Source of the DNA: Ichthyophis bannanicus
Lineage: Eukaryota; Chordata; Amphibia; Gymnophiona; Ichthyophiidae
NCBI GenBank assembly: GCA_033557465.1
Contig: CM066034.1
Location: 415,998,159 to 416,062,158 of the forward strand
Reading direction: 5' to 3'
Length of the DNA stretch: 64,000 nt
In this document: piece by piece, positions 54,143 through 64,000 of the stretch
Position numbering within the stretch: the first letter of the stretch is position 1
Layout of the letters: the number at the start of each line of letters is the position of its first letter
Made by a program: the position numbers and the translations under genes
Notes under the pieces: generated by a model
Seen by the model: the letters and a program-made list of their open reading frames with translations, nothing else
Database searches by the model: none
What the model was told of the DNA's origin: nothing

Positions 54143-54811
54143 ATTGGGGGTGAAGTATTTCTGTGCATGAAGGAATACTGGGACCTGGGAAGGTGATCAC
54201 ATATGATGATCTTAAGATGGTTAAACAGGTGGAAAAAGTAAGAGTGAAAACCAGAAGAATGCTTTGGTGCCTAGGGAGGGGAATGTCCAGCAGAAAAAAG
54301 AGGTGATAGGGCCTCTGTATGTCTCTAGTGAAACCACATTTGGAGCACTGTGTACAATTCTGAAGACCATATCTTCAAAAGGACATAGAAGATGAAGACA
54401 GCCCACAGAATGGCTATTAAAATGATCAGTGGCCTTCATCTTGAAGTATGTAGGGACAAGAAGGGAGAGGGGAGATATTACATAAATGTTTAGATATCTC
54501 CATGGCATAATGCACAGGTGAGTCTTTTTTAATTGAAAGGAAGCTATGGAATGAGAGGGAATAAGATGAAGGTGAAAGGAGATAGATTACTTCTGAGTCT
54601 AAGGAACCATTTCTTTATGGAAAGGGTAGTGGATGTGTGGAACAGCCTTCCAGCGGAGGTATTGGAGACAAGGACTATATCTGAATTCTAGAAAGCATGG
54701 GACAAGAATAGGATCTCTAAGAGCGAGCAATGGATTGTAGTGCTTAGAAGTTTTATGTATGGTTGGGCTGACTGCATAGGCCATATGGTCTGCCATCTGT
54801 TTCTGAGTATC
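54143..54811 (+). mobile_element. Old CR1-A LINE, 3' part of the split copy
   Basis: It resumes the element broken at 51118: GGTGAAGTATTTCTGTGC, CATTTGGAGCACTGTGTAC, GGTGAAAGGAGATAG and TGTGGAACAGCCTTCCAGC all match the C-terminal coding part of other CR1-A copies in order. It ends in the degraded tail near 54805. Frames are destroyed. Confidence 0.85.
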
Positions 54812-54891
54812 TAGTAATGCCTTTTGGACTATGCAGTGTTCCCACATTCTTCCAAGATTTCACCAATGGCATCTTTACAGACATGTTGAAG

Positions 54892-55222
54892 GTTAAGAAC
54901 ATAAAAGATGCCATACTGGATCAGCCCAGTATCCTGTTTCCAACAGTGACCAATCTAGGTCACAAGTACCTAGCAGTTTCCCCAAAGAACAGATGCCACA
55001 ATGCTTGTATTTGGGCAAGCAGTGGATTTCCTGGGTCCCCTTTAATAATGGCTTATGGACCTTTCCTCCAGGAACTTGTCCAAAACGTTTTTAAACCTAG
55101 CTACACAAACAGCTTTTACAACATCCTCCAGTAACGAATTCCAGAGTTTGATTACGCGTTAAGTGAAAAAATATTTTCTTTTATTAGTCTTAAATAGGTT
55201 ACACTGTAGCTTCATTGCATGG
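54892..55222 (-). mobile_element. CR1-B LINE 3' fragment inside the gypsy RT
   Basis: The complement of the octamer tail (TTAAGAACATAA) opens the insert, followed by the CR1-B 3' UTR (CAGTATCCTGTTTCCAACAG, TGACCAATCTAGG) and C-terminal coding DNA up to GTAGCTTCATTGCATG. The gypsy RT frame resumes at TTCATCATTGTATATTTGGG. GGTT on both sides may be the TSD. Confidence 0.9.
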
Positions 55223-55599
55223 TTCATCATTGTATATTTGGGCATTTTCTTCCTGTATTTCAAACTTCACCAGCAACAGGCCAAGAGTATCCTACAATGC
55301 CTGCAGGATAACCATCTTTATGCCGAACTTGAGGAAATGCAAGTTTGTGGTTACTAAGGTGCCCTTTCTGGGACATATGCTTTTCACTATTGGGCTTGAG
55401 ATGGATTTCAGTATGGTTTTGGTTCTCTTGAATTGGCCTCTCCTCCAAAACTTGAAGACAATCCATTGTTTTTTTGGCTTTGTAAACTATTATCATCAAT
55501 TTGTTAAGGAATTCTCTACTGTCAAAGTATCCATTACTGCACTCACCCATGAGGAAGCCAGTTCCAAAATTTGGCCTCTGGCTGCAATTAAGGCTTTTC

Positions 55600-55820
55600 A
55601 ATGCAATGCAATGTGTGCCTTTCAGTCAATGTTGACTCCTGGTGAGCCAGCATCTCCTGGGTTTTCTTGGCAGTATGACCGGAAGTAGATTGCCAGGCCT
55701 TTCTTTGAGGCAATGGAGGGTTAAGTGGCTTGACAAAAGTCAAAAGGAGTGCCAGTAGGAATCAAATCTTGGTCTTTTAGTTACCAAGCCAGTACTCTAA
55801 CCACTAGACTACTCCTCCAT
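55600..55820 (-). mobile_element. CORE-type SINE with RTE-like tail inside the gypsy fragment
   Basis: The minus strand starts GGAGGAGTAGTCTAGTGGTT (A box), has the core (TTTTGACTTTTGTCAAGCCA, CTTAACCCTCCATTGCCTC) and ends with GAGTCAACATTGACTGAAAG then GCATTGCATTGC. The gypsy frame resumes at FQNLKIDFLTAPVL. Confidence 0.87.
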
Positions 55821-56319
55821 TTCAGAACCTCAAAATAGATTTCTTGACTGCTCCTGTTTTAATGCATCCCACCCTCTATCTACCATTTATCATGGAGGTG
55901 GACACCTCAGAGGATGGGGTAGATGCAGTACTCTCTCAGCAGGACCTGGATTCTGCCAAGCTCAACCCCTGCACCAAACTCTTTAGGAGAGAGTAATTTT
56001 GAGATTGGAAACTGGGATCTGGGAATATTTGAGGCATGGCAGCACCTTCTGGAAGGAGCTCAACATCCTGTAACACTGCTTATAGATCGCAAGAATCTGG
56101 AATATATATATACTCATAGTCTGCCCAAAGATTAAACCCCCATCAGGCAAGGGGGGGGGGGCCTTGTTCTTTACTCGGTTTAACTTTATTATTGTGTATC
56201 GACCAGGTGCCAAGAATGGCAAAGCCCATGTTCTCTCCTGAAGCTTTTCTATGAGCCCCATGGACATCACTGAAAAGGAACTATCATACTGAAAACTAGC
56301 ATAGTGGCAACTTTAAACA

Positions 56320-56524
56320 TCCAACACAATGAGTGCCTTTGAGTCAATGATGACCCAGCAGATCCTGGGTTTTCTTGGCAAAGTACTGTAGATTGCCATG
56401 CCTTTCTTCAGAGACAATGGAGGGTTAAGTGTCTTGTCCAAGGCTACAAGGAGTGCTAGTGGGAATCAAACCATGGTTTCTTGGGTACTAAGCTGTTGCT
56501 CTAAACATTAGGCTACTCCTCCAC
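56320..56524 (-). mobile_element. CORE-type SINE with RTE-like tail
   Basis: The minus strand reads GGAGGAGTAGCCTAATGTTT (A box), GGTTTGATTCCC (B box), ACTCCTTGTAGCCTTGGACA (core), and GGGTCATCATTGACTCAAAG (tail). It separates the gypsy fragment from the next CR1 fragment. Confidence 0.86.
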
Positions 56525-56530
56525 TTTTTC

Positions 56531-57113
56531 TCCTTATAAGGGAAGGAGAAGGCACTGTGGGTTAAACTAAAAAGAGGGAACGAGAATCGATTTGCATTGG
56601 TGTGATATACAGGTCTTCACAGGTAGAAGTGAACAGAGATTTAATTGAAGACATTTGCAGTATTGCCACGAAAGGAGAAGAGCTATTGATAGGTGATTTC
56701 AATATGCTGGATGGTGACTGGTGCATCCCTGCTGCAGTGTTATCTAGAAGTAAGGAGCTCCTGGATTCTCTACAGGTAACTGGTAACACAATACAAACAT
56801 GAAGGGTCCTTATCAATGGAGAAAATGTTTCTGATGTTATAATGGGAGATCATCTCACATCCAGAGATAAGCAGATGCTGTGGTTCAGTATTAGGACTAG
56901 GGCTGTCCATTCAAAAGTGAGGTTCCTAGACTTTAGGAAAACTAACTTTGCCAAAATGAGACAATACCTCAAGGAGGCCTTAGCCCGATGGGGACAGCTG
57001 AGAAATGTAGAAAGGCAATGGGCAAAACTGAAAGGGGATATTTTAAGGGCAACAAACCTTTTTGTTAGGAAAAGGAGATAGCTATGGTTCTTGGGAGAAG
57101 TAGTTGAAAAGGT
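56531..57113 (+). mobile_element. CR1-A LINE, internal endonuclease fragment
   Basis: It gives EGEGTVG*TKKRERE-like DNA, then IGDFNMLDGDWCIPAAVLSR, SDVIMGDHLTSRDKQMLWFS and KVRFLDFRKTNFAKMRQYLK, the CR1-A endonuclease C-terminal half and linker. Both RT and 3' end are missing. Confidence 0.85.
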
Positions 57114-58297
57114 GTTCCCCCCCTGTGTCCCTATTCATCTCTTTTGTCACCTTATTTCCTCTCTTTTCAGCATTTCCCCCCTCATGTCCAACATCACCTC
57201 TTTTCTTCCTCCTCCCCCAGCCCGGGTCACTCTGTTTCCCATGTTCACTATCTCCTCTCTCCCCCCATCAAACAACTATCTAGCTCCCTCCCCTCATCAG
57301 TGCCCACCTCTGTGGCTCAACCGCCACTGCTGGGACCTGTGCCACTTTCTAGCATCCTCCTCCTGCCAGTGCCCACCTCCGCCGCTGCTACCAGGACCTG
57401 CAGCAATACATCAAAAACAGAGTGGAGCCTTCAAGATATTTTATGTGCGTTGCTAAGGGCTCTGCCAGTCCCGCCTCTTCTAACATAAACTTCCTGTTTC
57501 TAAGGGTTGGGACTGGCAGAGCCCTGAGCGATGTATCTAAAATACAGCAATGCAGATTGCTATTCCACTCAGTACAGGAAGGTTACAAAATAGGCCCAAT
57601 AGGAGAAATAAGCAGCTGCCTAGAATGCCAACATTCCCAGAGAAGCCCATTGCTGCCACTACAGTGGTGGAACCACCGCCATGCAAACAGGAAGTCTGCA
57701 GTGGAGGGTCAGAAGAAGCAGGTCAAAGAGCGCAGGAACAGCAACAAAGCACCGGTGAGTTTGGGTAATCTTTGTGTTGCAGTTTAAATGACACTGCCAC
57801 TGCTGCAGGTCCCAGTGAGGAACAGCAGTGGCAGCAATAGGGGGGAGGGGGAGGGGGATAGAAGCAAGTGGTGGCAGGATTGAAGGCTTGCCTGGGGAGC
57901 CTCATATCCTTGCACCAGCTCAAGCTCCAGCCTACACTGTGAACTCCTATGTGACTGTGCAAACCCTGCCAGCCCCCCATAGACCCATTAGGAGAGCAGC
58001 TACATACTCCAAGAGTGAAGGGTTCAAAGAAAGAGACAGTGCAGTAATCCATGTTCCTCAGAGCCAGGTATACCTGCGGCACATCGCTGACCTGCATTGC
58101 AGAAGCCACCAGCTATAAAAACCGAGAAACTGCAGAAGGTCAGCAGTAACCAGTGACACCAGAGCCAGGAGGGAATCCTGGAGCAGTATTGAGGGACCTA
58201 CAACTGCACATCTACTAGCTCAAAGTACACTAAGAAAGAATATTAGAACAAAAGGGTGTTTTCCTATAAAGGGTAACCATTTGAAATAATTAACAGT
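57114..58297. other. Pyrimidine-rich DNA, a small palindrome and unassigned sequence
   Basis: 57114-57400 is C/T-rich and yields false Pro/Ser frames. 57437-57542 is an inverted repeat (GGGCTCTGCCAGTCCC with GGGACTGGCAGAGCCC), with a nested centre. The rest up to 58297 has overlapping frames of 60-130 codons on both strands without a recognised domain. I do not call a gene. Confidence 0.5.
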
Positions 58298-59648
58298 GGA
58301 GCTGGGGGGGGGAGGGCGCTCGTGAGCCCAGTCAAGATGGCCACGAATACTTGAGGTTCCTTAACTTCTCCCTGCAATTCCCTGTCATTTGGGTTCCAGA
58401 GTTGATGTTCCGGTTAGAAAACGCTCCTACCAACCGCGGAAAGCTAAATATATAAAGGGCTCTCATCTGATCTCTCAGCCTCTTAACAGATGAGGTAAAC
58501 TACTGTTTCATCCTGTGGAGAACCTAGTGGGAATTTTCAGCCGATGCGTTTAAGTCCTGTTAACGGCACCGCAGTTGAAGTGAGACTATGAGCTAATCTC
58601 ACTGAAGATATTGAGAAGATTCTTATCTCAGATTGTTTGATTAACTGCCTACCCTGCCCGAAGATCCTTTTCTTTCATAGTGAATTTTCACAAAATGATA
58701 ATTAATGATTCAGGGCTTAAGAGGGAAAGCGGATGCCCATCGAAACGCTAGTGAAGCAACAGCAGCTCATTGCAGGATCTATTAGTTATCTGGGGCTGGC
58801 TCCTAGCGATTCTGAACCTGCTTACATAGCTCTATCGCCACCATGACGGACATACCTGTGAGAATCGCAGTGGAACGCAGAAGGGGATCCTAGCTGTGGC
58901 GGGAAAGCTGTTGTGCGCTCTCTCTGGAACGCATGGTGGTGCTGATGAAAGCCGCGGTCCGCTGATGTGTGCAGTAAGTGCTATCTCCTCCTTCAAAATG
59001 GCCGCCGCCCCGTGGAACGCAACGTTGGAACGCAAATTCTGAAAGTCAAAATGGCCGCCACAATTTAAAGAGCCCCAACGCTTGTCTCTTTTTTTGCCGA
59101 AATGAAAAAAACCACTGCGATCTGATTGTCGGGCATCCAACAGAAGTGTTGCTAGAGCGTGGAAGCTTATTTTCTTAAATATGAAAGCTGTTGCTCGGGC
59201 TTGTTAGAAGATCTAATAGTGAATCTGCTCCTCTTCACTACAAGGTTGCTGCTTTATGCGAAAGTGCCCCCTTGAGCATCTTGTAAGTACTGCAGATAAA
59301 TGACAATATAATTTTGCTGAAATAGTTTTTCTTGGTCCAATTCGCCCATCCACTATTTCCAGCCTTACAAGGAGAGTTGGTGAAGGGAATATTTTCTCCC
59401 ACATGGGGAGCTGAAGGCTTACTATTAGTTGTAGTACTCCCAGGATACGTGATTGTCTGAAACTTTGGGATAGCTGCAGCTGAATCAGAAGTTCATTCCT
59501 GTCATAAGTTCCATTACTTCTCCTGCATACCAGGCTTCGCCTCCCTATTGACCTGACGGAGTCTTGCTAAGGTGTGTTCGTCTGACTCCACTGAGGGGGT
59601 GTGCTCAGGGCATAAGAGCTTGTCGGATGGAGAACCCGGATCTGCCTG

Positions 59649-60593
59649 ATGAACATGGCCACTGCAAAGTCGTATGCCTCTTCCTTATCCAAGTTTTATA
59701 GATCTTCAGATTCTCTCAATTCACAGTCTACACATGCAGCAGAGGGTATGTCTGTCTCCAAAGCCAATGTCTCTGGTCCGCAGTCTCCAGTCACGAAAGC
59801 GGACTTCCTGGAGATCCCGAAGGAGCTCAAGCTCTTTCGCCAGGACTTTACTAAAGCGGTGAGCGACATTCGAGTAGATTTAAAGTCTCTTGATGATAAG
59901 GTAACACAGACTGAGATCAATATAGGGGAACAAATGGACTCGACTGTGGCCTTTCAATCTAAAATTGTGAAATTGGACCAACTCACGAAAGATCTAAAGG
60001 AATGACAGGATGAATTGGAAAATAGGCAAAGACGTAATAACTTGAGACTATTTGGTCTTGTAGAGCAACCAGGAGGTTTAGAGGATACGGTGGTTCTAGT
60101 CCAAGAATTTTATGCCTTCTGTGTGCCGAATGCGCCAAAACCAGTGCGGTTGGAAAGAGCGCACCGGTCTTTTGGGGCCCGACGGGTCTCCAAAGATCAA
60201 CCTCGCGCAGTTATCATCTGTTTCAGCTTCTTTGAAGATAAAGTGGCATTAATGCAAAGTTTAAGGGGTAAGCGTTTGGTGGTCTTTAAAGGTCAAGAGC
60301 TTCAAATCTATCAGGACCTTTCTCAGTATACTTTAGAGCGACAAAGAAGCTTTAAGCAATTAACCCAGGAGCTGCAGAAACATGCAATCCCATACAGATG
60401 GAGCTTTCCTTTTGCATTGTTGTTTGAGTGGAATAACTCGGCTCAAAAATTTTTGGGATTTATCAGCAGCAATGGAGTTCTTAGATCTGATGCAACACGG
60501 AGAGCATCCAACATGCCAGAGAAGCACGAATGGAGAGTGGGAGATGTCCTTGCCAAAGCGACGCAAAGTTCCAAGATCCCGCCAGTCGTCTAA
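59649..60593 (+). pseudogene. L1-2 ORF1: coiled coil and RRM, one premature stop
   Basis: Met at 59649 opens a frame with a coiled coil (FRQDFTKAVSDIRVDLKSLD and QSKIVKLDQLTKDLKE), then a TGA at 60003-60005. The same frame continues LENRQRRNNLRLFGLVEQPG, the RRM start found in L1 ORF1 proteins, LERAHRSFGARR, CFSFFEDKVALMQSLRGKRL and a basic C-terminal domain (YTLERQRSFKQLTQELQKH). Apart from the single stop, the frame is open for 314 codons, so decay is mild. Length and domain order are typical for Tx1/L1 ORF1. Confidence 0.9.
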
Positions 60594-61288
60594 CTCAGAC
60601 CCAGACTCCAATTTGCAGAAAGAGATGAACACCTCTGCGCCTACATGATCTCAGAGTGTCTATCACCTGCTTGGTAGGATTTGGGCTCTGGGGGTGTTCT
60701 CTCTTTCATTCTTTCCATTTATGTATTGTGTATAAGGGGCTTTGAGGACCTAATTCAGGTATAGCAGTAGGGCTATAAACACAGGAGGGAAAGCGAAGGG
60801 TGGGGTGGAGAAGGGGGATACAGGAGAAATAGCACAGAGGGGGTAGGAGATTGGACAGGATTTAGCGGGTGAAACACACAGAGTTATAGGGAAGCATCCT
60901 ATAGGGTTATATATATTTCCCATATGGCTGGGATGCAGGTTGGGAGGAGTTTTGGGGTTTATATGTCTCACACTTATTTACAATGCCTTCTCTGGAGACA
61001 TTAGAGGTGTCTCCACTTTTGCGATGTATATCTGTTTGGTATATGTCCTGCAAATATAGGAACGTGGGGGAGGGCTGGGGGGGAGGGTGGGGTTGCTGTT
61101 CTGACCTAAGTATCAGACAACTCTCTCTGCACATTCACAGTACCCTTCATGTTCAACTACATGGGGGGGGGGGGGGGGGATTTATTTTAAGAGAGTCAGG
61201 GGAAGGAGGTTTGTTGTTTCAGGACTGGGGAAGGTAGGGAAGAAAGTAATGTTGAGGATGAAAGTTCACAAGTGGCTTTACTCTAGCA
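60594..61288. other. L1-2 inter-ORF region with a long G run
   Basis: No frame is supported here. GGGGGAGGGCTGGGGGGGAG near 61067 and a run of about 18 G at 61163-61180 are present. The 690-base length is unusual for an L1-type element, in which the ORFs are often close. Confidence 0.6.
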
Positions 61289-63773
61289 TTGGGAATGGTT
61301 AAAGCTATTTCTTGGAATGTGCATGGCTTACATAACCCATGTAAGCATAGAAGGGTGGTGGACCAGCTATGCAGAGAGAAAGCTGAGATAATCTTTCTTC
61401 AAGAGTCCCACTTTTCTAAGCATGATCACTTTGATTTTGCCCAAAATAGGTTCCCACAAATACGCTTAGCTAACCACTCCACCAGGAAATAGGGGGGTTG
61501 CTATTCTGTTTTCCTCTACTTGCCCCTTTCAGTTGGTTAATAAAGTTACTGACCCAGAGGGCCGATTTTTGATTCTGGTGGGTTCCACTCATGAGCTAAC
61601 GCTAACTTTGGCAAATGTGTATCTTCCCCCAGCAGCAGTGGGAAGTTCTCTGATTGACCTCTCAATGGCACTTCAGAAATTCAGTCAGGGACCGCTGATC
61701 ATAGGAGGAGACTTTAGTTGTGTCTGCTCTGATTTGAACCGTTCAGGGAGTCGGACCTCAAGAAATATTTTGGGGAGGTCATTGGAGGAATGGGTTTCGC
61801 AGTTTGATTTATGTGATGTATGGAGGCACCTGCAAGCTTTGGAAAGGGATTATACCTTCTATTCACAGGTACACAGGTGCCATTTCCGTATTGATATGTG
61901 GTTTTTGTCCAGATCAGGGACTTCATGGGTGACTCGGGCAGATATTGAGACCATGGGGCCATCTGATCATGCAATTATATCTATTGTTCTCACATCGGGG
62001 GAAGCTGATCCCTCAGTTCAGAGGTGGTATTTGCCTCGAGGGTTATTACTTAACTCAGAGTTTGCTGCTGGGATTCGGAAAGAATGGATGGAATATTTGA
62101 ATTTTAACGACTCCTCAGAAATATCTAGAGCTCTATTGTGGGATGCGGGGAAAGCGGTTCTGTGGGAGCAGCTTATCTCCATGTCGAGTGCTTTTAAGAA
62201 ACGGTTAGTAGCTCAACAGGAGGACTTGAGGAAAGAGATTGCGGATTTGGAGAAAATCCACAGGTGGTGATAAGGTGTGGAATTTGTTGACTAGACGTAG
62301 GGGGGAATTAGCGGTGCTGGAGACCGAACGAGTGGCATCGCTTTTCCTGCGCACAAAGCAACATTATTACGAGCAGGAAAATAAGGCAGGGAAGCTGTTG
62401 ATGTGGCAATTGAAACGTCAGCGGCAACGTCATAGAGTTGATGCTATTAAATCTCCACAGGGTCAGACTCTATATCGATCCCATGATATTGCATCCGCTT
62501 TTGCTAGATTCTATGAACATCTATATGCTAGTGAGACATCGGCAGCCCATGCGGACATTTATGCGTGGTTGAAGAAGGAGTATCTCCCTTGAATATCAGC
62601 GGATGAAAGGGATCTCCTAGACCGCCCGTTCACACTAGAAGAGGTTCAGCATGCAATGAAGAATCTCAAGTCGGCTAAGGCGGCAGGACCAGATCTCTTA
62701 CTGGCGGAACTATATAAGACATTCCCGGACTTGTTTGCTCCAACTTTGCTATCAGACTTTAATGAAATTCTTTCCAGGAATTCTCTTCCTGCCTCCTTTT
62801 ATCAAGCAACTATTGTGGTAATTCCTAAACCTGACAAAGACTCATTGCAATGCTCAAACTATCGACTGATTTCTCTACTGAATTTGGATTATAAAATCTT
62901 CACAACGATTTTAGCCAACCGCCTAAGCAAGCTCATTTCGGATATAGTTCATCCGAATCAAACGGGTTTCATAAAAAATAGATATGGATTTGAGAATGTT
63001 CACAGATTAATCAATGTCTTGCAGAGGTTAAAATTTAAAACGGGATCGTATAGCATTATATAGCTAGATGCTGAGAAAGCTTTCGACAAGTTAGAGTGGT
63101 CTTACCTTCTACAGGTCCTCTGGGAGTTTGGCTTTGGGATCTCATTTTGTACGTGGATTGCTTCACTCTATGCCAGCCCCCAGGCCATGGTGTCTGTCAA
63201 TGGCTCCATTTCATCATCCTTTCACTTAGGGAGAGGCACTAGACAAGGATGCCCTCTTTCTCCTTTATTGTTTGTCCTTGCAATGGAACCTTTAGCAGCT
63301 CATATCAGGTTAAGAGCAGAAGAAATAGTATCCATCTGGGTTCTGAATGGCATTCCATTTCTTTATATGTGGATGACACATTGATTTACTTGACTGAGCC
63401 CTCTAGATCTTTACCTATTGTGCTAAGTATCTTAGAGTGCTTCTCTTTGGTTTCTGGTTTCACTATCAATCGACAGAAGTCCACCCTACATCATTGTTTG
63501 TCCCGCTCCTCTACTGAAGGTCAGTATAATGCGGGTACTTTCCCGGTGGTGGACTCCTTTAAGTACTTGGGTATTGTCATTCATCGGGACATATCGAGGC
63601 TGTATAGTTTGAATTATATCCCCCTTTTGAAATCGATTCAGGTGGATATGGAACGCTGGGGTCTGTGTTCAGTTTCGTGGTTAGGCCGTATCAATACTTA
63701 TAAGATGCTGGTTCTTCCAAAGTTACTTTTTATGTTTATGCAGCTGCCTATTGCTCTCCGGACAAGTTTTTTA
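61289..63773 (+). pseudogene. L1-2 ORF2: endonuclease and reverse transcriptase, frameshifted, 3'-truncated
   Basis: Endonuclease: VKAISWNVHGLHNPCKHRRV, IIFLQESHFS (catalytic Glu), a shift near 61492, then TLANVYLPPAAVGSS, IIGGDFSCVCSDLNRSGSRT, CHFRIDMWFLS and MGPSDHAIISI. A shift near 62260 follows. RT: SAKAAGPDLLLAELYKTFPD, NYRLISLLNLDYKIFTTILA, HPNQTGFIKNRY, a stop before LDAEKAFDKLEW, RGTRQGCPLSPLLFVLAMEP, a shift near 63340, then LYVDDTLIYLTEPSRSLPIV with the YVDD box and WLGRINTYKMLVLPKLLFMF. The motifs are of the L1/Tx1 group. Confidence 0.92.
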
Positions 63774-64000
63774 ACATAGAAACATAGAAACATGATGACA
63801 GAAAAAGACCACATGGCCTATCTAGTCTGTCCTTCCATAACAGCAACTACAACAGTCCACTTTTTACCTTTAGAGATCCTCTGTGTTGGTCCCATGCTTT
63901 TTTGAATTCAGTTACTGTCCTCATCTCTACCACCTCCACTGGGAGACTATTCCATGGATCCACTACTCTTTCCATAAAGAAATATTTCCGCATATCACTC
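63774..64000 (-). mobile_element. CR1-A LINE 3' end, continuing beyond the window
   Basis: It opens with the complement of the TTTCTATG tail (ACATAGAAACATAGAAACAT), then the family 3' UTR (CACATGGCCTATCTAGTCTG) and C-terminal coding DNA (minus-strand WNSLPVEVVEMRTVTEFKKA-like). It interrupts the RT of L1-2. Confidence 0.92.

Larger units (their letters stand above)
54813..56319 (+). pseudogene. Ty3/gypsy LTR retrotransposon fragment: RT and RNase H
   Basis: The fragment opens with LVMPFGLCSVPTFFQDFTNG, the gypsy RT block. After a CR1-B insert it continues FIIVYLGIFFLYFK (the catalytic YLDD is YLGI here), LQDNHLYAELEEMQV, GLEMDFSMVLVLLNWPLLQN and FFGFVNYYHQFVKEFSTV. After a SINE insert the RNase H part follows: LPFIMEVDTSEDGVDAVLSQ, WQHLLEGAQHPVTLLIDRKN and LEYIYTHS, then a frame-shifted RPGAKNGKAHVLS-like end. 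No gag, protease, integrase or LTR is found. It is a decayed internal fragment. Confidence 0.9.
58298..63773 (+). mobile_element. L1/Tx1-like LINE (L1-2), 5' complete, 3' end cut by CR1-A
   Basis: The element starts near a G run followed by GAGGGCGCTCGTGAGCCCAG then TCAAGATGGCC, a YY1-like leader similar in style to L1-1. A long 5' UTR of about 1.35 kb precedes ORF1 (59649-60593). A 690-base inter-ORF region and ORF2 (61289-63773) follow. The RT is cut at 63773 by a minus-strand CR1-A end, so the C-terminal domain and poly(A) are not seen. They may continue outside the window. Confidence 0.88.

Noticed and set aside
57091..57787. Overlapping 114-121-codon plus-strand frames
   Set aside because: Pyrimidine-rich sequence with Pro/Ser bias; no domain or splice signals that support a gene.

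Overview
This window looks like intergenic DNA from a large, transposon-rich vertebrate genome, most likely an amphibian and possibly a caecilian. The reasons are several CR1 LINE copies, L2-like and L1/Tx1-like LINEs, Penelope-like elements (PLEs), a DIRS element, a Ty3/gypsy fragment, CORE-type tRNA SINEs and many TIR transposons side by side, with no host exon recognised on either strand. The species call is inference from repeat content. Almost every long reading frame belongs to a transposable element or is its antisense shadow. I see no non-mobile gene, rRNA, genuine tRNA gene or CRISPR array.

Layout. 0.6-2.9 kb: a minus-strand PLE, cut by a CR1-B fragment and then by a DIRS element (2.92-8.56 kb) that keeps inverted terminal repeats and the internal complementary region. 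8.6-10.5 kb: non-autonomous DNA transposons, including a hAT with a perfect 8-bp TSD. 10.83-15.84 kb: a head-to-head inverted PLE pair inside one 13-bp TSD, with a 1,470-bp LTR-like insertion that carries a 375-codon reading frame. 16.0-19.9 kb: a minus-strand CR1-A with a separate esterase-type ORF1. 19.9-25.4 kb: L2-like tails, SINEs and low-complexity DNA. 25.4-28.1 kb: a second CR1 family (CR1-B).

28.76-40.41 kb: a large nested locus. A palindromic, probably PLE-derived element was invaded by an L1/Tx1-like LINE (15-bp TSD). That LINE was invaded by CR1-A and an L2-like LINE, and the CR1 in turn by another L2-like tail. 40.9-44.1 kb: two hAT elements with perfect 8-bp TSDs, the larger holding a ~450-bp hairpin and a G-rich minisatellite. 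45-49 kb: an L2-like LINE, SINEs, a MITE and a solo DIRS-type terminal repeat. 49.3-57.1 kb: an old CR1-A split by a younger CR1-A, then a gypsy RT/RNase H fragment with inserts. 58.3-63.8 kb: a plus-strand L1/Tx1-like LINE cut at its 3' side by another CR1-A end.

The elements form functional groups rather than host pathways. CR1-A copies retain ORF1 (coiled coil plus SGNH esterase) and ORF2 (APE endonuclease plus RT). L1-like copies retain ORF1 (RRM type) and ORF2. SINEs share a tRNA-like head and core, but their 3' tails resemble two different LINE types. All autonomous coding regions carry frameshifts or stops, so no element here appears able to move by itself.
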